Shown here piece after piece: positions 1-6,327 of a stretch of DNA of 8,961 nt. Under the pieces are notes generated by a model that saw only the letters and a program-made list of their open reading frames with translations, was not told where the DNA came from and searched no databases. The stretch comes from Thermoplasmata archaeon (lineage in GTDB: Archaea; Thermoplasmatota; Thermoplasmata; Thermoplasmatales; Thermoplasmataceae). A program made the position numbers and the translations under genes. The stretch is taken from contig JAKBQK010000592.1 of NCBI GenBank assembly GCA_021835265.1, forward strand, positions 1-8,961, in the 5' to 3' direction. Numbering within the stretch: position 1 is the first letter of the stretch; every line of letters begins with the position of its first letter.

Positions 1-90
1 ATATTTAACCTGGGTCATGGTATATTACCTGAAACAAATCCTGATAATGTTAGAATACTGGTTAAGAAAATACATGAAGTGATACAATGA
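1..90 (+). CDS. hemE: Uroporphyrinogen decarboxylase, C-terminal end (partial)
   Basis: This is the last 29 codons of a gene that begins left of the window, read in frame 1 and ending in TGA at 88-90. The peptide opens with the run FNLGHGILPETNPDNV, the very conserved C-terminal signature of uroporphyrinogen decarboxylase. That enzyme removes four acetate carboxyls from uroporphyrinogen III to give coproporphyrinogen III. It is followed by a short helix ending in HEVIQ. The next gene, a ferrochelatase, starts inside its stop codon (ATGA), as expected for a heme biosynthesis operon. The family call rests on one strong motif plus the neighbour. Nothing can be said about the catalytic N-terminal part. 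Confidence 0.9.
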   Translation: MFNLGHGILPETNPDNVRILVKKIHEVIQ

Positions 91-968
91 AAAACGCCTT
101 ACTTATGATGGCTTATGGAAGCCCTGAAAGAAAAGAAGACATAATGGATTACCTAAGGGATGTATATGGGGGCAGAGAGCCACCAAAATTTGCCATAGAA
201 GAGACAGAAAACAAATACTCGAGATTTGGATTTAAATCTCCTTCCAGTGAGATTTTAAGAAAACTTACGAATCAGGTTAAAGATTCAATAGAAGATTTGG
301 ATGTTTATATGGCTTTCAAGCACTGGAAACCATCCATCGAGGAGCTGGTCATTAAACTTAGAGAAACTGGTTATGAGAGAATTGAACTACTTCCACTATT
401 CCCTATCAAAAACACAAGTATTCAGGGTAGCTATATAGATCCTTTTAACAGGGTTCTAAAAAAACTGGACTATGACCCAGAGGTGCAATCCATAAGCGGT
501 ATGACAGATGCACCAAGTCTTACTAAATTCTGGGTTGATTCTGTGAAAAGAGTATATAACCCGGGAGATTTTCTAATTTTCAGTGCTCATAGTTTACCTC
601 ATTCAATAGATCAGGAAAGTGAATATTACAATATATTCAAAACCTGGTCCAATCAAATAGCACGGAAGTTGGGCATTAAGGAGTTTGAATTTGCATTTCA
701 AAGCAGGGGTTCTTACGGTGACACCTGGCTGGAACCAAGCGTATATAAGGTGCTTGAAAATATTGAGAATGGTATGTATAATAATGTTGTAACTGTACCC
801 ATAGGATTCATTTATGATCATCTTGAAGTATTATACGATCTTGATTTTCTGTTTGGAAATAAAGTCCTAGAAAAGGGAATGGGATATAAGAGGGCCGAAC
901 TCCCTAATAACTCAATGCTGATGATCGAAACTATAAAAGAGTGCGTGGAGATGATGAAAGATGAGTGA
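87..968 (+). CDS. hemH: Ferrochelatase, probably coproporphyrin-type (CpfC/HemH)
   Basis: This cytoplasmic enzyme inserts Fe2+ into a porphyrin in late heme synthesis. Its 293 residues are close to the short bacterial form (about 310). Visible motifs are MAYGSP (residues 8-13), KHW (78-80), SAHSLP (166-171, with catalytic His168), the FQSR...WLEP block (204-217), and the VPIGF...DHLEVLYDLD block (237-253, with catalytic Glu247). The N-terminus aligns well with Bacillus subtilis ferrochelatase. Tyr10 falls where B. subtilis has Tyr13, whereas protoporphyrin ferrochelatases have a Met-Gly-Gly-type loop there. This favours a coproporphyrin III substrate in a HemQ-dependent route, which is an inference. 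No cysteine cluster for a [2Fe-2S] centre is present. The ATG overlaps the hemE stop (ATGA), and the 3' end overlaps the next gene by 8 bases, so translation is probably coupled. Confidence 0.93.
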   Translation: MKNALLMMAYGSPERKEDIMDYLRDVYGGREPPKFAIEETENKYSRFGFKSPSSEILRKLTNQVKDSIEDLDVYMAFKHWKPSIEELVIKLRETGYERIELLPLFPIKNTSIQGSYIDPFNRVLKKLDYDPEVQSISGMTDAPSLTKFWVDSVKRVYNPGDFLIFSAHSLPHSIDQESEYYNIFKTWSNQIARKLGIKEFEFAFQSRGSYGDTWLEPSVYKVLENIENGMYNNVVTVPIGFIYDHLEVLYDLDFLFGNKVLEKGMGYKRAELPNNSMLMIETIKECVEMMKDE

Positions 969-1872
969 TTTGAAACTTTTTGCATATGATCTTGAAGATT
1001 TTATTAAGAGTATAGTGAAAAAGCACACTGAAAGTGATATAACAATTTATGGAAGAAAGGACGAGAAAGGAAATATAACACTGTTTTCCCCTTTAAGATA
1101 CCCAGATAAAATTTCTTCCCTTACGGATAGTATGACACTTTCAGATTACTGCCTCATAAATGGCAGGAAATTTGATGGATTTCTCGGTGAAAATATAATA
1201 TGTGCTGATCTTATGAATAAAAAAAATGGATTATTCGTGATTGATTCTTTCACTGATACTGAAAAATTGAATAACATCATAAAGGGCTCAAATCTCAAAA
1301 ATTACAGAATGTATGATGGGAATGCCATGGATATGCTAGAAACCCTTGATAGAAATGCTTTGAATCTGAATAAAGAAGGTGATGTGAAGGTTATAATAGA
1401 TCACTTCTTTAAAGTTAAAAGTGTAGGAACAGTGATTTTAGGATTTGTACTAAATGGGACCTTAAAAAAGCATCAAACACTTTATCTAAACCCTGCTGGA
1501 GTCCAGGTTCAGGTGAGATCAATTCAGATGAATGACGTTGATTTTGATGAGGCTCCAGCGGGATCAAGAGTTGGGATAGCATTGAAAAATGCAGATATTG
1601 AATCCATAGACAGGGGAGCAACGCTTACTGTGGAAAAGGAAATTCCACTGAAGGAAATAACTGGAAAAATACAGTTCCACAGGGCAGTTCCAGAGGAGGT
1701 CAGGAAGGATGGGGAAGTATTTGTTTCGGGTCACTTTATCTACTCCCGTGGTATTATGGAAAATGGAAAAATTACAATGGATAAGCCAGTACTTCCATGG
1801 GGAGATTATATCCTGATTAAGCCCAATGCAAAACCGAGGGTCATTGGAAGGATAGATAGATTCAATGAATGA
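961..1872 (+). CDS. Archaeal SelB-like protein (aSelBL) with degenerate GTPase domain
   Basis: The protein has 303 residues. Residues about 144-224 form an EF-Tu/SelB domain-2 beta-barrel, seen in IDHFFKVKSVGTVILGFVLNG, the buried VQVQVRSIQ strand, the AGSRVGIALKN stretch and the DRGATL ending. Residues about 230-303 fit domain 3. The first 135 residues sit where a translational GTPase domain would be, but no P-loop (GxxxxGK[ST]), no DxxG and no convincing NKxD motif can be seen. The SelB C-terminal mRNA-binding winged helices are also absent. This matches the published aSelBL family, described from Thermoplasmatales among others, which has a severely disrupted G domain but an apparently kept aminoacyl-tRNA/ribosome-binding part. 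Its true role is unknown. It starts 8 bases inside hemH and ends tail-to-tail with purD (11-base overlap). EF1A and aIF2-gamma are excluded because both keep intact G motifs. Confidence 0.75.
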   Translation: MSDLKLFAYDLEDFIKSIVKKHTESDITIYGRKDEKGNITLFSPLRYPDKISSLTDSMTLSDYCLINGRKFDGFLGENIICADLMNKKNGLFVIDSFTDTEKLNNIIKGSNLKNYRMYDGNAMDMLETLDRNALNLNKEGDVKVIIDHFFKVKSVGTVILGFVLNGTLKKHQTLYLNPAGVQVQVRSIQMNDVDFDEAPAGSRVGIALKNADIESIDRGATLTVEKEIPLKEITGKIQFHRAVPEEVRKDGEVFVSGHFIYSRGIMENGKITMDKPVLPWGDYILIKPNAKPRVIGRIDRFNE

Positions 1873-3184
1873 ATTTGTAATTTCCGGTTTTTGCGGTTTC
1901 TATCTTTTTATTAATTGATTCCAGAGTACCTATATCGTGCCTCATGTAATAATCTCCTTTTATCCGCCACAGGTTTAGCTCCACCATGCTTGAGGCTTCG
2001 GGTATTGAATCGGCTTCTGTCATTATGGCTATAGCACGAGAATTTGACATCTTAACCTCATCGAGTTCCCCTTCAACCGATGAATAAAATATATGAACAT
2101 GATCCGGAAGATCACTGGTATTTACGCTCAAAATGCCTGGTTGTGGGTTAATACCGTAGCCCTTTGGAACAAGATATTTTAGTGCAGAGGCCTTCCTCCG
2201 GAATGTAATCTTTGAGTTCTTTAGATCAGCATCAGCTATCTTAAACAATAAATCAACTGAATCACCCTCCATAAGTGTGACTATGTTCATTCCCTCTGGG
2301 TCAGCAAGCCTACCATTGACTTCTATCACCTTTAGATCGTCCTTTGTCTGCATAAATTGAACATATAGAACGCCCCGGAAAAGCAATCCATCCTGAAAAA
2401 GTGCTTCTACAAATCTTCTGGAAATATCTTTTGCCCTTTCATAAATTCCAGACCTCATGAAAGGAAGCTTAAGTTCTATATCTGTTATTGAACCCATTCC
2501 TCCTGTATTAGGCCCCAAATCGTTCTCATATAATCTCTTGTAGTCCTGTGCTACAGGAGCAAATATGGAATTTACACCATCCGTAAACAGTTGCATTGAG
2601 AATTCTTCACCGTACACAGCCTCTTCAATAAGTACCTTCTTGTCCCTGCGAAAAACTTCCTGAGCATATCCTATTGCCTCTGCTCTGCTGTTGAAATGCT
2701 GATCAGTTATCTTTACTCCTTTTCCTCCGGTTAATCCAGAGGGCTTGATAGCAAATTCAAGACTAGTGTTCGATAGCAATTTTTGAATATCGTATTCATT
2801 ATTTAAAACCTCATACTTCAGGTTTCCAGGAATCCCATACCTCTTCATCAGCTGTCTCATGAAGATTTTTGAACTTTCAATCTGGAATGATGCTGAAGTT
2901 GGACTTGCGACCTTGATTTTGTTATATTCAAGCTTATCCACAAGATTTGTTTCGAGATATCCATCTGGACTTACATATACGAGATCCGGTCTCTTATCCA
3001 TTATATATCTTGTTATCATATCAGTATCCATGGTTTTCGTTACCAGGGACTCGCTGCTTATTGACCTTATGGACGGATTATCGTTTGGCATTATGGATAT
3101 GAGTTCAGCTCCATCCTGAAACAACCTTCGAGCGAGTGCATCCTCCCGTCCACCACCACCTACAATTGCAATTCTTTCACTCAT
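1862..3184 (-). CDS. purD: Phosphoribosylamine-glycine ligase (GAR synthetase), archaeal type
   Basis: This enzyme catalyses step 2 of de novo purine synthesis: ATP-dependent joining of glycine to 5-phosphoribosylamine. At 440 residues it has normal length. Domains seen in order are an N-terminal nucleotide-binding-like fold (IAIVGGGGREDAL, 5-17), an ATP-grasp domain with the glycine-rich loop KPSGLTGGKGV (147-157), IEEAVYGEEF (186-195), QDYKR (213-217), GPNTGGMGS (224-232) and the metal-binding EVN-R-DPE stretch (288-297, Glu288 and Asn290), and a C-terminal domain with HDIGT (416-420). The usual GREHAL is GREDAL and the usual RFGDPE is RLADPE here. The NPSIR loop (36-40) resembles archaeal rather than enterobacterial PurD. 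The ATG lies 8 bases inside the upstream scpB, so the two are co-transcribed and probably coupled in translation. Confidence 0.95.
   Translation of the reverse strand: MSERIAIVGGGGREDALARRLFQDGAELISIMPNDNPSIRSISSESLVTKTMDTDMITRYIMDKRPDLVYVSPDGYLETNLVDKLEYNKIKVASPTSASFQIESSKIFMRQLMKRYGIPGNLKYEVLNNEYDIQKLLSNTSLEFAIKPSGLTGGKGVKITDQHFNSRAEAIGYAQEVFRRDKKVLIEEAVYGEEFSMQLFTDGVNSIFAPVAQDYKRLYENDLGPNTGGMGSITDIELKLPFMRSGIYERAKDISRRFVEALFQDGLLFRGVLYVQFMQTKDDLKVIEVNGRLADPEGMNIVTLMEGDSVDLLFKIADADLKNSKITFRRKASALKYLVPKGYGINPQPGILSVNTSDLPDHVHIFYSSVEGELDEVKMSNSRAIAIMTEADSIPEASSMVELNLWRIKGDYYMRHDIGTLESINKKIETAKTGNYKFIH
1884..1912 (+). terminator. Possible T-tract terminator of the heme operon
   Basis: Just after the stop of the SelB-like gene the plus strand carries several T-rich runs, including TTTTT at 1888-1892 and 1905-1909. 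Archaeal transcription commonly ends at U-tracts without a hairpin, and none is obvious here. The run lies inside the antisense 3' part of purD, so codon composition alone could explain it. Confidence 0.3.
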
Positions 3185-3677
3185 CCTTCATTTCACTTCC
3201 ATCATCATTCCCTTTCTTCTGGATCTTATTTTTTTCCATGTTAAAATATTTATAGAATTTATTAGTTAATTCGTAGATTTCTGTATTTCGGTATTTAATT
3301 GACTTAATAAATCCTGTTCTTTTCAGCGAGTGTATTAAGTAGTCACTTTGCATTTTGAACTTCTCCTTCACTTCCCCTTTCATTGTCCTGTCATTGTTTA
3401 GTATTAGGGTTAACAACCTGATCTGCTCAGGGGATAACTCTGGTTTTGCTACTCCTTTTACCAGATCTGAATATTCATTTTTAAGTACCATTCTATATTT
3501 TTTTCCTACATTACTTATGGTTATGCAGGTTTCTCTCGCACTGTAATCCTTCATCAATCTTCTAAGTTCTTTCCTTATAATGTTCTGATCTTCTAGAAGG
3601 ATGGATGATATCTCCATTATACCCACAGGCTCTTCTGTCGCGAATAGGATAGCCTCTATCTTTCTTTGAATATCCAC
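3177..3677 (-). CDS. scpB: Segregation and condensation protein B (ScpB), GTG start
   Basis: ScpB is the winged-helix (kite) subunit of the SMC-ScpAB condensin complex, acting on the nucleoid. Residues 1-80 match the first winged helix, with the hallmark start IEAILFATEEPVGIMEIS (7-24) and a KKYRMVL strand near 59-65. Residues 81-145 form a second winged helix that has drifted: the usual AYxQPItRxEIexIRG segment is not recognisable, though the fold-like order LSPEQIRLLTLI ... YLIHSLKRTGFI remains. The last 20 residues are a charged Lys/Asp/Glu tail. The start is GTG at 3677-3675, with GGG four bases upstream (3684-3682). An ATG one base further upstream (3679-3677) is out of frame. It overlaps purD by 8 bases. 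Its partner smc starts at 6954 on the other strand, and no scpA is seen in this window. Confidence 0.85.
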   Translation of the reverse strand: MDIQRKIEAILFATEEPVGIMEISSILLEDQNIIRKELRRLMKDYSARETCITISNVGKKYRMVLKNEYSDLVKGVAKPELSPEQIRLLTLILNNDRTMKGEVKEKFKMQSDYLIHSLKRTGFIKSIKYRNTEIYELTNKFYKYFNMEKNKIQKKGNDDGSEMKDE

Positions 3678-3695
3678 ATTTCCCTATAGACTCTT

Positions 3696-3716
3696 AATAT
3701 ATATTTTATTTTATTT
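3696..3716 (-). promoter_or_regulatory. Probable TATA-box region for scpB-purD
   Basis: On the minus strand this stretch reads as an unbroken run of A/T (AAATAAAATAAAATATATATT), the only strong TATA-like element between the divergent genes on this strand. A box centred near 3710 would place the transcription start near 3685, giving a very short leader that just includes the GGG before the GTG start. This placement is inferred from usual archaeal spacing of about 26 bases. Confidence 0.45.
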
Positions 3717-3721
3717 GCATA

Positions 3722-3762
3722 TTTTAAAGATTAAGCGTATTTCAACTTTACATAAATTTAAT
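3722..3762 (+). promoter_or_regulatory. Probable promoter region of the NCS1 permease
   Basis: Two TATA-like elements lie upstream of the permease on the plus strand: TTTTAAA at 3722-3728 and CATAAATTTAAT at 3751-3762. The first would give a leader of roughly 35 bases containing the purine run AGGGG at 3776-3780, which sits six bases before the ATG and would serve as Shine-Dalgarno site. The second would start transcription at about 3780 and lose most of that site. I favour the first because the AGGGG run is clear, but the sequence does not decide. Confidence 0.4.
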
Positions 3763-3786
3763 TTAATTAATCGATAGGGGATAACA

Positions 3787-5181
3787 ATGACAGAGTTAAG
3801 AGATGAAACACTTCTCGGAACGCTTGAAACTGGGCAGAGAACCATGAAGCCGAATGCCCTCTTTTACCTATGGTTCGGCTCAAATCTTACTGTGGCTGAT
3901 TTTGCACTTGGAGTGCTTGTAGAATCTTACGGACTTACTGTTTACTATACAATTCTGGCACTATTAATAGCAAATATTTTTGGAGGCTTACTGGTTGCGT
4001 TTATGAGTCATCTCGGTCCAACAAGTGGAATGGGGCAGATGGAAATATCAAAAAAATCTTTTGGAAAGGGGGGTGGAAAAATATTTTCTCTGCTTCAGTT
4101 TATGAATACAATTGGTTGGTTGTCCGTAAATCTTATTATATCATCAAGAGCACTTCAGTTTATTCTCAGTTCACAGGACTCTTATAGCCCAAGCTTCCTT
4201 GGTATAAATCTTCTAGAAGTTATATCTTTGATTATTGTAATGATCTTAATAGTTGTGACAATAATATTTGGTCATAAGTCCATAAAAACATTCGAGAAGT
4301 TAATGTCAGTGATTCTTGGAGTTCTATTTGTAATTTTAACATACTCAATCATTGTGAGTCCATCAAGGTACATCTCTGATTATACTGGAACTTTTTCCTT
4401 AATATCATTCGCTTCTATAATCATGCTATCTTTCTCGTACATAATGTCCTGGGGGCCCTATGCAGCAGATTATTCAAGATATATCCAAAAGAGTCAATAT
4501 TCATCACTAAAGGCTTTCATATATACATTTGCAGGTACAGCATTAGCATCATTTCTGGTGGAACTTATAGGTTTTTACGTGGGCGTTGACCTTGGCTTAA
4601 GTGGTATCTTTTCGAACCATCTGTTCGTACCACTTCTTGGTGGATTCTGGATACTTGGATCGCTTACCCTATTTCTTGGTGGTCTTGCAGCAAATTCACT
4701 GAATTTATATTCCAACCTTATGTCGATCAGGTCACTTGGTTTTAAAAATGGGAGAAATTATATCATTCTTGCTATAGGAGTGCTTACTGTTTCTATGGGC
4801 TTTATCTTTTACAATACATTCTCCTCATATTTTGAAGGATTCCTGTACGTTCTTGATTATTGGATAACACCCTGGATTGGGGTGATGATAGCTGAATTCT
4901 TCCTTGTTAGGAGAAAGGAAAGCTTCAACGCAAACATAAACTGGAATCCCATCATTGCCTACCTGCTTTCAATAATCATATCTATTCCATTCATGGATAC
5001 TATACAGTATTATTTTGGCATACACATACCATTTTATTCCGCTACCTCAGGTGTTGACTTCAGCTACGTAATTTCGTTCTTTATCTCAATCATTCTAACC
5101 TATGCCTTTGAAACTAAAATTTCTGGTAAGGTGAGACAGCGCATGACTCAAATCAGAACAGTCAGAAATTCTGGTAAATAG
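3787..5181 (+). CDS. NCS1-family nucleobase (purine/cytosine-like) permease
   Basis: This is an integral membrane symporter of 464 residues with about 12 hydrophobic segments. Family hallmarks are WFGSNLTVADFALG (29-42), GPTSGMGQM (77-85) at a transmembrane helix, the FMNTIGWLSVN helix (105-115), SWGPYAADYSRYI (221-233, the DYSRY signature of NCS1 carriers), AANSLNLYSN (301-310) and DYWITPWIGVMIAEF (357-371). NCS1 proteins import cytosine, purines, uracil, hydantoins, allantoin or thiamine with Na+ or H+. The substrate cannot be read from sequence, but purD in the divergent operon suggests a purine. The start is ATG preceded by AGGGG with good spacing. The C-terminus is a basic cytoplasmic tail from about residue 445. 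The 3' end overlaps that of rnz by 20 bases, tail-to-tail. Confidence 0.88.
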   Translation: MTELRDETLLGTLETGQRTMKPNALFYLWFGSNLTVADFALGVLVESYGLTVYYTILALLIANIFGGLLVAFMSHLGPTSGMGQMEISKKSFGKGGGKIFSLLQFMNTIGWLSVNLIISSRALQFILSSQDSYSPSFLGINLLEVISLIIVMILIVVTIIFGHKSIKTFEKLMSVILGVLFVILTYSIIVSPSRYISDYTGTFSLISFASIIMLSFSYIMSWGPYAADYSRYIQKSQYSSLKAFIYTFAGTALASFLVELIGFYVGVDLGLSGIFSNHLFVPLLGGFWILGSLTLFLGGLAANSLNLYSNLMSIRSLGFKNGRNYIILAIGVLTVSMGFIFYNTFSSYFEGFLYVLDYWITPWIGVMIAEFFLVRRKESFNANINWNPIIAYLLSIIISIPFMDTIQYYFGIHIPFYSATSGVDFSYVISFFISIILTYAFETKISGKVRQRMTQIRTVRNSGK

Positions 5182-6109
5182 TCTCACCCTTTGCCACATC
5201 AAAAGATAAAAGTTCCTTTGAAAGAAACGAATTCTGAAATATTCCCCTTGCCTCCCTCAACAAAACCTCTGGATCATCAATCCGTGGGCTGTAATGATAA
5301 AGATAAAAACTCTTTACTTCTGCTTCTTTTGCTATTTCTGCAGCCTGTCTTGAGGACGAATGTCCGAATTCATTCACCTTAGGTTCCAGAGAAGAATCTG
5401 TTGTTGTCTCGTGTATTAATACATCAGCTCCTCTTGCAAAGTTTATCATTTCTTTGTTTGGTCTTGTATCTCCAGAATACACCAGAACCCTGCCTCTCCT
5501 TATCCCTGCTGAAACCTCTTCTAACTTAACAATCCTTCCATTAATGTTTAATTCCCCCAGTTCCCGGAGTTTTTCTATTTTGTTTGATTCAATTCCCAGT
5601 TTTTTAACCTTTTCAGGGTCTATTTTAATAAGATCAGTTTCAGTAAGTTTATACGATATTGCAGGAACCGGGTGATCTGCTTTGATTGTTTCAATGGTGA
5701 AAAATTCAGTCTGAAGCTTTCCCCCAAAAGGTATCTCATTAATGAGAATTTCAAATCCAAGAGAGTAATAACCAACATTGAATGCCCTTGTGAGAACTGA
5801 AATTGCCCCCGGTGGACCATAAACCTTTAACGGCTTTTCCCTACCGTTAAATGACATACTCTGAATAAGACCGAGTATACCAAGAAAATGATCTCCGTGA
5901 AAATGAGATATGAATATGCTATCTATTTTCATGAAAGAAATTCCGCTTTTCATTATCTGTTTTTGGGTTCCCTCACCACAGTCAAACATGCATACAAAAT
6001 CATCTAACTGAACTACAACTGCAGGTAATGATCTTCCGGGAAAGGGCCAGGAACCGCCACTCCCGAGAAATGTAACCTTGAAAGATGATACCATGAAGGG
6101 AAAATTCAT
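5162..6109 (-). CDS. rnz: Ribonuclease Z (tRNase Z), 3'-tRNA processing endonuclease
   Basis: RNase Z cuts the 3' trailer from tRNA precursors and acts as a cytoplasmic zinc metallo-beta-lactamase-fold dimer. Its 315 residues are normal for the short form. Seen in order: the N-terminal LGSGGSWPFPGRSLP loop (15-29), FDCGEGTQKQ (42-51), motif II SHFHGDH (68-74), His146 in the ADHPVPA stretch, a flexible-arm (exosite) region about 155-200, SGDTRP (212-217, metal-bridging Asp214), IHETTTD (232-238), FGHSSSRQAAEIA (248-260) and YHYSPR (271-276). All expected zinc ligands are present, and the PGRSLP loop and HETTTDSS stretch look like Thermoplasma enzymes. The first ATG (6109) has no Shine-Dalgarno site and may be leaderless. 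A second in-frame Met, five codons later at 6094, is possible. It is a single-gene unit with the divergent membrane protein upstream. Confidence 0.94.
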   Translation of the reverse strand: MNFPFMVSSFKVTFLGSGGSWPFPGRSLPAVVVQLDDFVCMFDCGEGTQKQIMKSGISFMKIDSIFISHFHGDHFLGILGLIQSMSFNGREKPLKVYGPPGAISVLTRAFNVGYYSLGFEILINEIPFGGKLQTEFFTIETIKADHPVPAISYKLTETDLIKIDPEKVKKLGIESNKIEKLRELGELNINGRIVKLEEVSAGIRRGRVLVYSGDTRPNKEMINFARGADVLIHETTTDSSLEPKVNEFGHSSSRQAAEIAKEAEVKSFYLYHYSPRIDDPEVLLREARGIFQNSFLSKELLSFDVAKGETIYQNF

Positions 6110-6327
6110 TCTTTGTTATTATGTTTTCAGTGTTAATTACAAATAACTTTCAAAGTTTGTTCCTTTTTGCATTGCATACAACTATTACTTTCTTAAAGTG
6201 AGCACAGGTGTTTCAGTAAACAAACTAAAATCTTGTTTTTACGCTTTTCTTCTATACAGGATCCTGAAGTCTGGTAATTTTCTCTCATTCTAAAACAGTA
6301 TAATCAATTTCTTGAACCCTTTTTAAA
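6110..6327. promoter_or_regulatory. Divergent promoter region between rnz and the DUF1453-like gene
   Basis: These 218 bases hold no credible gene, tRNA or box C/D RNA on either strand. For rnz, the minus-strand run TTATTTGTAATTAA at about 6148-6135 is TATA-like and would start transcription within a few bases of the ATG. For the membrane protein, AGTATAATCAATTT at 6297-6310 would do the same on the plus strand. Neither start codon has a purine-rich site before it, which fits leaderless messages, common in archaea of this kind. A perfect palindrome, AACTTT-C-AAAGTT at 6145-6157, lies just upstream of the rnz box, where an archaeal regulator could bind. The site assignments are inferred. Confidence 0.4.

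Noticed and set aside
603..821. Minus-strand open frame of 72 codons within hemH
   Set aside because: It is opposite the conserved ferrochelatase core and has no start signal or recognisable motif.
961..1872. Assignment as EF1A, aIF2-gamma or true selenocysteine SelB
   Set aside because: The G-domain motifs and the SelB C-terminal winged helices are both missing, which only fits the degenerate SelB-like group.
2859..3119. Plus-strand open frame within purD
   Set aside because: The hydrophobic-looking peptide is antisense to the well-conserved PurD N-terminal domain and has no ribosome-binding site.
3677..3679. ATG as the start of scpB
   Set aside because: It is one base out of the scpB frame. 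The in-frame GTG at 3677-3675 gives the conserved ScpB N-terminus.
5191..5820. Several short open frames on both strands inside rnz
   Set aside because: All overlap the unbroken RNase Z frame that carries every expected motif, and none shows independent coding features.
6154..6226. Inverted repeat AGTTTGTT / AACAAACT as a structured RNA
   Set aside because: The arms are only 8 A/T-rich bases with a 57-base loop, and no C/D-box, H/ACA or tRNA features were found between them.
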